Assembly: GCF_905220365.1 (NCBI RefSeq)
Contig: NC_061131.1
Span: 930,001 to 994,000, forward strand
Reading direction: 5' to 3'
DNA: 64,000 nt
Origin: Vanessa cardui
Taxonomy: Eukaryota > Arthropoda > Insecta > Lepidoptera > Nymphalidae
Both the position numbers and the translations under genes were made by a program. Positions 54,330 to 63,768 of this stretch are shown here, piece by piece. A model generated the notes under the pieces. That model did not search any database. It worked only from the letters and a program-made list of their open reading frames with translations, and was not told where the DNA came from. Position 1 is the first letter of the stretch; every line of letters begins with the position of its first letter.

Positions 54330-54640
54330 ATTCTGTAAGAATTCACCTCGTATCTCACTCGTGAAATATTGACAACCAACTAGATTCTAAGGAAATATTG
54401 TGTATCTTTCAACTGTAAGTACTGAATTATTTATATTTCAATAAATAATTTAAATTGACAAGAATTATTGACCACCGACCACTGTGATACGCCCGTTGAT
54501 ACGTGTGTTTTAAAAATTTTATAATTATTGTCATTACTGTCGTATATATTACAGTCTGACATTTCGAGCTCGTGTTCTGCAGTGAGATTCTTCTTGCTAC
54601 AGAATAGCCCTACAGATGTTAAATTTAACAAATAATGTTT
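54330..54640 (+). repeat. Dispersed repeat R, second copy
   Basis: ATTCTGTAAGAATTCACCTC, GTATCTCACTCGTGAAATAT and TTGACAACCAACTAG at the left; GTGTTCTGCAGTGAGATTCT and AGAATAGCCCTACAGATG at the right. It lacks the LINE insert of the copy at 50528-51090. Confidence 0.6.
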
Positions 54641-54863
54641 AATTTTGAGGAAGTTATTGCTGTTACAATACAATACAATCTAAAATATATCTACGCAAAT
54701 TTTCGCGTACGCTGATTCATATTATGTAAAAATATAATGAATTTAATATTAAAAATATATTTTAATTCCTATGGAGTTTTCTGTAAATTAAAAATGATAT
54801 TTATAAAATACATGTGATGAATAATAACGAGTCTAAAAAGGTCATAAAATATTTTATTTAGTA

Positions 54864-55447
54864 ACTAGCTGTGCCCGTGAACTTGTACGCGTTTATTTAT
54901 TTATTTATTTATTTACTTAATTTAACAAAAAAAAAATATTGTAGCCTAAGTTACTCCCAATAATATCAGTTATCTGCCAGTGAAAGTCCCGTCAAAATTG
55001 TCCCAGCCATTCCAGAGATTATCCGGAACAAACAAATAGACAGACAGACAGGCAGACCGAACAGAAAATTGTAAAAAAATGTTATTTTAATATATGTACC
55101 GTGTAAAGATACATGTGCATTGAGTAGTAAAAAAAAGTAAAGTAAAGTAACAGCCTGTACATTTCCCACTGCTGAGATAAGGCCTCCTCTTCCATTAAGG
55201 AGAGGGTTTGGAACATATTCCACCATGCTGTTCCAATGCGGGTTGGTGGAATACACATGTGGCAGAATTTCTATGAAATTTGTCACATGCAGGTTTCCTC
55301 ACGATGTTTTCCTTCACCGCTGAGTACGAGATGAATTATAAAGACAAATTAAGCACGTGAATCAGCGGTGCTTGCCTGGTGCCATTGAGTAAAAAGGGCT
55401 ATTTTAATATTACAAACAGACATACCAGTTTTATTATACGTATAGAT
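54864..55447 (+). repeat. ACTAG-type repeat, family A, interrupted by a SINE
   Basis: ACTAGCTGTGCCCGTGAACT start with a (TTTA)n expansion at 54892-54918, CTGCCAGTGAAAGTCCCGTC, AGACAGACAGACAGGCAGAC, then the SINE (55127-55382), then AAAAAGGGCTATTTTAATAT and the CAGTTTTATTATACGTATAG end. Confidence 0.88.
55127..55382 (-). repeat. tRNA-derived SINE, subfamily 2, nested in family A with 9-bp target duplication
   Basis: CATTGAGTA at 55118-55126 and 55383-55391 flank it. The tail reads AAAAAAGTAAAGTAAAGTAAC on the plus strand (TTTAC type), and the body has the CTTCCATTAAGG variant. The element stops at GCTTGCCTGG, so the tRNA head is truncated. Confidence 0.92.
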
Positions 55448-55570
55448 ATCTAAGGTTATTTTTTATTACAAACGAATCAAAGAAACGTTCAAAGAAATCC
55501 AAATGAACGCAATTTAAATATTATTACGTAATATTTGAGTATTAAGACTCGCACACATGTACATATGTTT

Positions 55571-55794
55571 CCGACACAACTTAGATGTAGCATCGGTTAA
55601 TTCAATAAAACCGATTATGTCAAATAACCGACGTGTCAAATTGACGATTATATTACAAGTTATTACGTTTGTGTAAAGATCATATTCACATAAGAAATAG
55701 ATATTGATAATTTGGAACAGCGCTGCAGCGTACTTAATTCGGATGTGATCGGTTTTACGAATTTTGCCGACGCTACATCTGAGTTGTGTCGTAC
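55571..55794. mobile_element. TIR element (MITE), family M2, copy 1
   Basis: Left end CGACACAACTTAGATGTAGC, ATCGGTTAATTCAATAAAAC; right end GTTTTACGAATTTTGCCGAC then GCTACATCTGAGTTGTGTCG, an inverted repeat of about 45 bp. No ORF. A second copy in inverse orientation is at 58497-59046. Confidence 0.82.
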
Positions 55795-55799
55795 CTACT

Positions 55800-56910
55800 A
55801 TACTTCCAAAGAAATAACGAATCTAATTCGAATTGATTTCAAAAATCGAATCGAATAATTTTAAAGCAATAAAAATGTAAATAAGTAAGATAGTTATTAA
55901 TTTTTTTATCTGTGTTAAATATAATTTCAAACGAGTTTCATTTAAAAAAAAAAAGTCAGTGCACTGTGTTTTGTGGTAAACTGATATCACAATACATCCA
56001 CATACTCAGTACGCATGCTAATTAAGTTGCAATCGCTCGTACAAGTAATAATTCTCTTTAAACCTAGTACCCACTCAGTAAATATTCTTAAGCTTCTTTA
56101 CAACATTTCTCACGAAACACTCATTACTTTCCCAAATAGAAACGCACAGGAAATTGAACCTTACCGTCTATAAAGCTATACTGACAACGAACAGTGAATT
56201 CTATAATCACGCACTTAATAAATATTTAGACAACTTTAAACATTATTAATAGAAGTCTAAAAGTCAATTTCGCTTGAATTGAATTGCACATCAAAGCCTG
56301 TGTTTTAACATCCGTTTATATATATAGGACGTATTGACGTAATGTCTTCTTGCAAAGGACAAACGCCTATGCGGATTTAGAATTGAGAAATAGTTAGAAG
56401 TAAGTTATGAAATCCTAATGTTATAATTAAAAAAAAAAAAACAAAAAAAAAACTGATTATAATTTTTTGCCTTGTCTGGAAATTAGAATTGTTTATACCA
56501 TCGAAAGTAAAACTGTTTCTTTGAACAATTGTTCTACCGCTTACCACGCGTAGTACTGTCTGAAGTGTTTCCGGTCGTGATATCCCGTCCCATAGGATTA
56601 TTGTTTAGTGTAGTCTTGACGTAAGGTGGTATGGTTGCAAATCCCTTCAGCTTAAGACCAGACAGACCTTTTATACCAATTTTAATAATTTGATCAACAA
56701 AATCTGTACCTTGCTGGAGCGGTATCCAGGAGAGACTCTGGAAGAGTGTGTGTCATGGCCGACATATTTGGAAATAATACTAGAAGCATGTATATCTAAA
56801 TAATAAAATTAAAGGAAATTTACTCTAATATACATAATACTAGGCTATTAAATCAAAAACTAATTCGGATGATTGATTTAAGTTATTTAATTTTATACAA
56901 AATGTTATAA
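55800..56910. other. No recognised feature
   Basis: AT-rich sequence with A-rich tracts at 56428-56453; a less AT-rich stretch at 56540-56760 is unassigned. Confidence 0.45.
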
Positions 56911-56914
56911 ATGT

Positions 56915-57040
56915 AGTTAACGCCCGCGGCTTCGTTTGCTAAATTTCATCAAATTCGGTTCAGCAGTTTGGTAGTGAAAGAGCAACTGACAAACAGAAAG
57001 ACAGAGTTACTGCCACATTTATAAAATTAGTATAGATGTT
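56915..57040 (+). repeat. ACTAG-type family B, internally deleted
   Basis: AGTTAACGCCCGCGGCTTCG then directly AAATTTCATCAAATTCGGTT, CAGCAGTTTGGTAGTGAAAG, AAGACAGAGTTACTGCCACA and TTATAAAATTAGTATAGATG. The GTTGTCATG..TTGGAGTTC section is missing. Confidence 0.8.
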
Positions 57041-57044
57041 ACTA

Positions 57045-57190
57045 CCTTTTAATGTTCTTCAAATAAAAAGCGTACACATCTTAAAGGCCGGCAACGCAAC
57101 TGCAAGCCCCCCGGTGTTGCAGATGTGATAGTCGCATTCATACAGGTGAGCCTCCTGCTCGTTGCCACCTATAGCATAAAAAAAAATCAT
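57045..57190 (+). pseudogene. Jockey-type LINE 3' end
   Basis: CAAATAAAAAGCGTACACATC, AAGGCCGGCAACGCAACTGC, AAGCCCCCCGGTGTTGCAGA, AGGTGAGCCTCCTGCTCGTT and a TAGCATAAAAAAAAATC tail match 12960-13090. Only about the last 15 codons remain. Confidence 0.85.
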
Positions 57191-57414
57191 AAAAAACATA
57201 CGGGAAAAGGCCTCTCCTCCTTTTTGAGATACACAAATAACGAACGCCATGAATTATCATAAACACAAATAAATTTAACATTGTATATCAACGATTACTT
57301 ATCTTTCCGTTTTACAAAAACTTAACCAAAATTACTGAAACGCTTACTAATCACCGGAATGCAATATATGTTTATAATTTTAATTTAAATAATTTCCTGA
57401 GACAGGATTTTATA

Positions 57415-57550
57415 AATCAAATCAAAATACTCTTTATTGTACACCAGTAAATAAATCACATAGACATGGTTAGGGAAGATGTACAAGAGGCGGCCTTATC
57501 GCTAACACAGCGATCTCTTCCAGGTAACCTTAAGGTAGAGGAAAACAGAT
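57415..57550 (-). repeat. LINE or SINE 3' tail with GCTAACACAGCGATCTC block
   Basis: On the minus strand: GGTAACCTGGAAGAGATCGC, GATAAGGCCGCCTCTTGTAC, and CAATAAAGAGTATTTTGATT tail. This is a recurrent lepidopteran 3' end; single copy here. Confidence 0.6.
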
Positions 57551-57554
57551 ATAG

Positions 57555-58495
57555 AAAGAGGTAGGGGTGTACAAAGCAGATATAACATAATAAATAAATA
57601 CAGTGTAATATTAATATATTTAAAAAACAAAAATAATGTACAGTACCATATATATTATGCATATTTATGCTGTGCCAGAATTCGTTTAACCAAGTGCCAA
57701 CGATTGTGAAAAGTTTCCAGTTAGTTAAACGACACATACACAAAGGCGCAATATGAAACAAAATATGAGTCTTATTAGTACACATGTGTTAACATAATAC
57801 ATAAAAAAAATGATGAGTACATGTAACTCTTATCTTATTACATAGCTTAGAATAAAACATTACTATCTTCGTGTTGGATGTTAAAAACACACATAAATAA
57901 ATATATAATCAATAATAAGTTATTTCATTTTATTAATTACAATGTAATTATCATCAAATTGATGTCCTCATGTCTGTACTCGTAACTGGGGTCATTGAAC
58001 TATAATGATGGGGCTTCAAATCCCACACAGCTCGTTCCAATGACTGACTATCTTTGATCCTATTTCAACATATGTTAATAGAAAGAGACGCAATGTAGAG
58101 AAATTAGCGAAGGCATAACAGCGAATGTTTTAAATGCTTTCACACGAACGTGTATTACAGTATATATAAACTATGATGGTTTATCTTAGGGAAATTAAAT
58201 ACATATTGCGCGGGATTTTTCGATGACATTGAAGATTTAGAAAGTACTTAAATCGCGTCGTTTGAAACTACTTTCATTTTAATATAGAAATTTCGTCAAC
58301 GCGATGAATCTAGGAAATCATTTTTAATAATCTGTAATTTACGGAAGCAAAAAGTATATTTTTATCAATTAAATTTTCTCTTCGGACATGTAAATATAAT
58401 TGACAGCTTAAGTGGAAGAAGGTAACATTAAACGAGAATGCAATTTTGAGTAATTGTCAGTTTTATGATTTTAATCGATATCGTGAAGGGAGTAT
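57555..58495. other. No recognised feature
   Basis: AT-rich. The minus-strand ORF at 57456-57785 overlaps the preceding tail and has no coding signature. Confidence 0.45.
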
Positions 58496-58496
58496 A

Positions 58497-59046
58497 ACAC
58501 GACACAACTTAGATTCATAACATCGGAAAAAAATCGTAAAACCGATCAGATCCGAATTAAGTACGCTACTACCTGTTGACTTCCAGACTGGATATAAATT
58601 AAAATAATTGTATTAACTAACATGACTTTGTATTTTTATTTGTTGAAAAGTGTAACTACTGAGTTTCTTGTCGGTTCTTCTTGGTAGAATCTACTTTCCG
58701 AACCGGTAGTAGCTTCACTTAATTGTTAATTGACGATTCAAAAGTGCTTGTAAAACCCACTTGAATAAAGTTTATTTTGATTTTTGATTTTTTTTTATCA
58801 ATATTTAATTCTTATGTGAATATGATCTTTACATAAACGTAAATAACTCGTAATATCATATGACCTAATATATTCATCAATTTGACACGTCGATTTACAT
58901 GCACTTGCTTTTTCGGGTTGAACTGCTGCGAGTATCTATAGCGACGAATAGCGTCAAATGGCGCGATAGAGAGCTAATTCTATTGATAAATCAGCAGTAA
59001 TCGGTTTTATTGAATTTGCCGATGCTACATCTAAGTTGTGTCGTAC
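58497..59046. mobile_element. TIR element (MITE), family M2, copy 2, interrupted by a LINE
   Basis: Left end CACGACACAACTTAGATTC and AAAACCGATCAGATCCGAAT; right end ATCGGTTTTATTGAATTTGC, CGATGCTACATCTAAGTTGT then GTCGTAC. It is in inverse orientation to copy 1: AATATGATCTTTACATAAAC here is the complement of the 55673-55690 region. A LINE family L tail lies within at 58566-58795. Confidence 0.85.
58566..58795 (+). repeat. LINE family L 3' end, nested in MITE M2
   Basis: TACCTGTTGACTTCCAGACT, AACTAACATGACTTTGTATT, GTCGGTTCTTCTTGGTAGAA, CCGAACCGGTAGTAGCTTCA, AAAACCCACTTGAATAAAGT and TTATTTTGATTTTTGATTTT. M2 sequence is on both sides (TTAAGTACGC before, TCAATATTTAATTCTTATGT after). Confidence 0.9.
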
Positions 59047-59049
59047 TAT

Positions 59050-60680
59050 ACGTTCATTGCGATGTTTATATTTTCTATGTATATTTATACGGGTATAACT
59101 CCTCTGTACAATAAGGGATTAGCTTTGTTTGAAAGAGGATTATTTTGAAATGATCCATTTCAATTTTGTAAAGACAGTTTCAGAGACAGACAATGGAAAC
59201 CTTCAATAAATGCCAATAATGTAATAACTCTTGAAGTTTTTTTTGTACACACTTTGTATTTATTTATTGGGATCAAATTTTTGTGTAGAAATACATCGGA
59301 ACATATCGAAACATCATATCGGAATCCTGACATAACATGTCATTTGTTTTAAAAAATAATATCTAAAATAGTATTTATATCGAAAAGTCATTAAAGCCAA
59401 ACTTTAAAAATAAATATATAAAAGAAATGGTAATATTTTAAACAATGACTATTTGATTTCATAATAAAGACTAATAATATTGTTTACTTTAATTTTTATA
59501 ATTAATTAAGAGGAAAAATCGATTTAAATAAGAATTTGTTATGACTCAGAAATAGAACGTCTGACGGACTCAAACTTCCCGCCAAAAAGTAAACTCAAGA
59601 CATTGACAGGACATTGCGCGCCTTTTATACATCTTCGTTTTTTTATCGTCTTCATGGACGTATGCACAAATTTATACAGCCAAAAAAAAAGGTATGTAAA
59701 ACCAATGAATAGTTTATTGGAGAATTGAATACTAATGATATTATGTTTAATGCTATTGTGAAAGGAGTTCGCGCGGACATTCCGTGGGCGAATCTAATAG
59801 TTTACAACAGAACATACATTACTCAGAATGACAGGCAAATGATAATCCAAGAACGGAATTTATATCTTCAAAAATTTATACGAAGAATTTATTTGAAACG
59901 ATCTATTGTGACGTAGTTTATTGTCTTTCTGTAGGTTGATTAAAAAAATATGAATGAGGGAAAAACCGAAACCCAATGATGACGTTACATATTGCTTAAA
60001 AAATTGTTGCCTCATTTACAAGCAAACAGATTAATAATAGAAATATTTAACAAAATCATACTGTTCTATTTAAAGAACTTACTAAGTAGCGACGATGACA
60101 GGCTATTTTGATGTATAAGGTTAATATTTTAAATGCAATAATTATTAACGTCAATGTCGCACATATTAACTTTTTTACGGTAGTGTCCGCGGTTTTTTTA
60201 TTTGTTCTGACATAATGTTTTGCAATAAGTGTTCTTAAGTATTCTATTTCATTTTTAAATTCACAATTGTATGATGTACATATTATATACAATTTGAAAA
60301 AAAATTACTAAACTTATTTATTTTGATATAGTACCTGTATACATATAACCTCTTTGATTATTATTTTTGCAATAATAATATTCGTGTGAACGCATCTTAA
60401 AATATCTCGTACTTGACAACTGTTATTTTTTTTCTAATAATGAAACATGATTATCAATTTATATTTTATACGAAAAAAATTCATGAAAGCTTTAAATGTA
60501 TATTTCGAACTATATTTTTGATTTTCGAAACGATTGAACTCGAATAGTGTTTATTTGTAACAATACATAGAGCATTTCAGTAAAACTACCACTTTTTTAC
60601 GGGTTAATATTTTATATCGACGTTTTATTCGAAAAACCCTTATCCAGTATAGGAAATTTATCCTAATTTGTATATTATAT
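59050..60680. other. No recognised feature
   Basis: AT-rich. It includes CTTCCCGCCAAAAAGTAAAC at 59575 and a 63-codon ORF at 59725-59916 without recognised domains. Confidence 0.4.
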
Positions 60681-60685
60681 ATGTA

Positions 60686-60879
60686 CAGTTGGGTAAGAAA
60701 AGGTTCGTCACCTTAAGATCTATTTTCGTGTGCTCAGTATGAGCAATAATCGTTTACCGATCGAGAATGACATATTTCGTCGCAATGATTTGATGTTTAG
60801 ATTCAAAAGGTACTAAGAGCTTAAGACTTGATAAAGGAATGAATTTGAAAACTCGTCGTCAGTTTTCTTACTCTGACTA
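60686..60879. mobile_element. MITE family M1, copy 3
   Basis: TA, then CAGTTGGGTAAGAAAAGGTT at the left; CAGTTTTCTTACTCTGACTA then TA at the right. The centre matches copy 1 (CGTGTGCTCAGTATGAGC, CGTCGCAATGATTTGATGTT). Confidence 0.88.
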
Positions 60880-61157
60880 TACAAACTAGCATCAAGATTT
60901 TGAGCAAGGCGGCCAATTTCAAGTGATAGAACTTAGAAGCTTCCGAGGTAAGAATGTAAACATAAAGTTTAAAACTCTTGGCTACTGAGAATATCTTGAA
61001 TTTACCTTTTTAGTCTTCGCGCGTTGAATTTCCAACTTCTATCTCAAGTTGCAACCGCCCTGATAGTATATTTTCATTTAACAGTGGATTCAATTCTTTA
61101 ATTAATTAAGGCCTCTATACTTATGATAATGGTGATGAGGACATTACCATTATCATT

Positions 61158-61424
61158 ACATAGTATATAAAGCAAAGTCGCTTACCACTTTCTGTTCCTA
61201 TCTATGTTAAAATCTTTAAAATTACGCAACGAATTTTGATGCGTTTTTTTTTTTCAAATAAATAGAGTGTTTCGAGAGATAGGTTTTAGTATATAACACA
61301 TGGACAATATAGTTAAGAAACACTGGTAATTTTAAGTTTTTATTGTGATGTCGTAAATAAACAAATTCTGTAGAATACTTAGCATCAGTATTGCATCCGT
61401 GCGAAGCCGGAGCGGTTCCGATAG
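61158..61424 (+). repeat. ACTAG-type repeat, family C, near complete
   Basis: ACATAGTATATAAAGCAAAG start, ATTACGCAACGAATTTTGAT, CACTGGTAATTTTAAGTTTT, AATTCTGTAGAATACTTAGC and CCGTGCGAAGCCGGAGCGGT end. A small stem (ATGATAATGGT and its complement) lies just upstream at 61123-61156. Confidence 0.85.
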
Positions 61425-61429
61425 TTATA

Positions 61430-61785
61430 AATATTAGTTACAATTGAGTCGTATTACATTTTTAATTGGAGTTTTATAACGAAAGAGGTTTTATTTCAAG
61501 AAAGGAATGCAAATTAATATGTGCTATCAATTTCCAATACGGTACGCCTGTATACTTCGAACAGTCCAATCAATCCTTAAAGGGACTATATTTCGTGAAT
61601 TTCAATAGGTTTCGTCTTATCACACACGCGTTTCAAAACATTTATTGTTCTTGTTGATTGAAACTACCGTACAAATGGTTACATTTTAAATTAAATCAAT
61701 CTATTTAAGTTAAAAGCGGTGTGGTTCCGCTAGAATACAATGGTGCCGAACATTGTCTCTTAATAAACGGCTAATCTGAAATCTA
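61430..61785. other. No recognised feature
   Basis: AT-rich. The 63-codon ORF at 61466-61657 has somewhat mixed composition but no recognised family or splice context. Confidence 0.35.
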
Positions 61786-61791
61786 TATTTA

Positions 61792-62006
61792 ATATTATAA
61801 ATTTGAAAGTAACTCTGTCTGTGTGTCGCTCTTTCACGACCAAACCGCTTAACGGATATTCATGAAATTTGGTATGAAGCAAACTTGAACTCCAAGTATG
61901 TATCATGTAAAAAAGTAACCTATGTCATTTACATAGAGTACTTTTTTGCATGATACATGACAACCAACAACCAGAAACGCGAGCGAAGCTGTAGGCGACT
62001 GGTAGT
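61792..62006 (-). repeat. ACTAG-type family B with internal inverted duplication
   Basis: Family B on the minus strand (AATATTATAAATTTGAAAGT, CTGTCTGTGTGTCGCTCTTT, CATGAAATTTGGTATGAAGC, GCGAGCGAAGCTGTAGGCGA). Its ATGTATCATG..CCTATGT section (61898-61925) is followed by its own near-complement (61931-61958), giving 28-bp arms around a 5-nt loop. Confidence 0.85.
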
Positions 62007-62009
62007 TAA

Positions 62010-62425
62010 GCTGGTATAAGTACATGTACAAGGGATATAGTAGCTTATTTGTTGACATTAAGGTTGATATTTATTTCAGCGTCGTAAGTTCGTCATTTTA
62101 TTTTAATAACAATATGATATTCCCCAAAACAAATATTATTATGATAAAAAATAATAATAAATAGATAAGACTAAATTCCTTAAAGCTTTCATTTACAAAG
62201 AAATTGAGTTACAGTAAAATTCATAATAAAAATGCCGGCGATCTTTTGATTTTTAACATTGTTTGGCTTGGGTCGTTTCGTTAATATATTAGACGGCGCT
62301 TCTATCCAAACAGTATCTTGTTACTTGCACTCTAGAAAAGCATCGGAGACTGGAAGACTCCATAATAAACTATAATATAGTTTACCGTGGAAAAATGCTT
62401 CTTTTATTAAACGCAAATGTCTGCA
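62010..62425. other. No recognised feature
   Basis: AT-rich sequence with no assigned repeat. Confidence 0.5.
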
Positions 62426-62426
62426 T

Positions 62427-62692
62427 TAGTCGAGATGACCCAGCGGTTAGAACGCGTGCATCTTAACCGATGATTGCGGATTCAAATCCAGGCAAGCACC
62501 GCTGATTCATGTGCTTAATTTGTCTTTATAATTCATCTCGTGCTCAGCGGTGAAGGAAAACATCGTGAGGAAACATGCATGTGACAAATTTCATAGAAAT
62601 TCTGCCACATGTGTATTCCACCAGCCCGCGTTGGAACAGCGTGTGGAATATGTTCCAAACCTTCTCCTCAAAGGGAGAGGAGCCTTTTCATA
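62427..62692 (+). repeat. tRNA-derived SINE (Metulj-like), tail-truncated
   Basis: A box TGACCCAGCGG (changed), B box GATTCAAATCC (changed), body nearly consensus, ending abruptly at GGGAGAGGAGCC without tail. Confidence 0.9.
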
Positions 62693-62825
62693 GTTTTTCA
62701 GTTCAATTCGAAAAAGCAAAATCAATTTTAAGTTATTAAAGTTGATGGGCTGTGGTGACGTCTAGTGTCAATATCTGTAACGAGTTACATTTATATTGTA
62801 ACCATTCAAATACCATGTATATATA

Positions 62826-63106
62826 TAACGAAATTGGAGTATCTGTTTGTAATATTAATTAACCACTTTTTACTACAAGTATAGGTATGCATGGTACATT
62901 TACCATAATAACATTTTTTACAATTTTTGTCTGTTTAATCAGACCGTTCATTGGAACGGCTTGACTGATTTTGAAGGGACTTTCAATGGCAGATAGCTGA
63001 TGTAATATAAAAACTTAGGCTACTTTCATTTGAGAATAATATCTAAAATAATAATACAATTTTGATAAATTCAAACGGGCACGAATTCGAATGCACAGCT
63101 ACTACA
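62826..63106 (-). repeat. ACTAG-type repeat, family A, minus strand
   Basis: AAATTGGAGTATCTGTTTGT, ACCACTTTTTACTACAAGTA, TTTTTACAATTTTTGTCTGT, GATTTTGAAGGGACTTTCAA and the terminal end AACGGGCACG..CACAGCTACTAC. Confidence 0.8.
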
Positions 63107-63109
63107 TAA

Positions 63110-63520
63110 ATAAGATTAAAAATTACACCTCTGTAACCAGCGTTTAGCTGTTCATCTAAAAATATTAGTTCCACTTAACAGACAAGTGTAATATAGATTA
63201 GAGATAACTACTATTAAATGTTTCATTGTAAGTACAATAAAAAACAATGTCTAGCACCTTCCAGTTTCTCTTTCTTTGAAACAAATAGTAACTCACGATT
63301 TCGTGACTTTAAAAGAACTTTTATCAACTTTCTTCATTCGACATCACATAGCCACGTTTCGTATAGAAACAAGAAAACTGGAACAGTACTTGGATTATTT
63401 TGCTTCGGAACTAATTCTTGTACATTTTTTAACAAGAAATTTATTGTTAACAAAATATGAAGTTATATTTTGAGGTGTGTAATGTCTGATTATCTTTATG
63501 AAAGTTTCCAGTAATTTATA
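63110..63520. other. Unassigned; overlapping plus-strand ORFs
   Basis: Two overlapping ORFs (63218-63460 and 63276-63473) lie in different frames. The stretch 63260-63430 is somewhat less AT-rich, and the second frame reads protein-like, but neither has a recognised motif. Confidence 0.3.
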
Positions 63521-63524
63521 TGTA

Positions 63525-63768
63525 ACTAGCGACCCGCCCCGTCTTCGCACGGGTGCAATACTCATACTAAATATACTACAGAACTTGTTTATTTACAAGT
63601 ATCAGTGTTACTCAACTATATTGTATATGTATTATATTTAAAAACCTTCCTCTTGAATCACTCTATCTATTAAAAAAAACCGCATCAAAATCCGTTGCGT
63701 AATTTTAAAGATTTAAGCGTACAAAGGGACATAGGGACAGAAAAAGCGACTTTGTTTTATACTATGTA
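63525..63768 (-). repeat. ACTAG-type repeat, family C, near complete
   Basis: ACTAGCGACCCGCCCCGTCT start, GCACGGGTGCAATACTCATA, TACAGAACTTGTTTATTTAC, CGCATCAAAATCCGTTGCGT, and GCGACTTTGTTTTATACTAT end. This is a good consensus copy. Confidence 0.9.

Noticed and set aside
59725..59916. 63-codon plus-strand ORF
   Set aside because: No recognised domain; length is within chance expectation for this composition.
63218..63473. Overlapping ORFs in two frames
   Set aside because: Overlap in two frames indicates a low-stop stretch. The second frame looks somewhat protein-like, but no family or splice evidence supports either.
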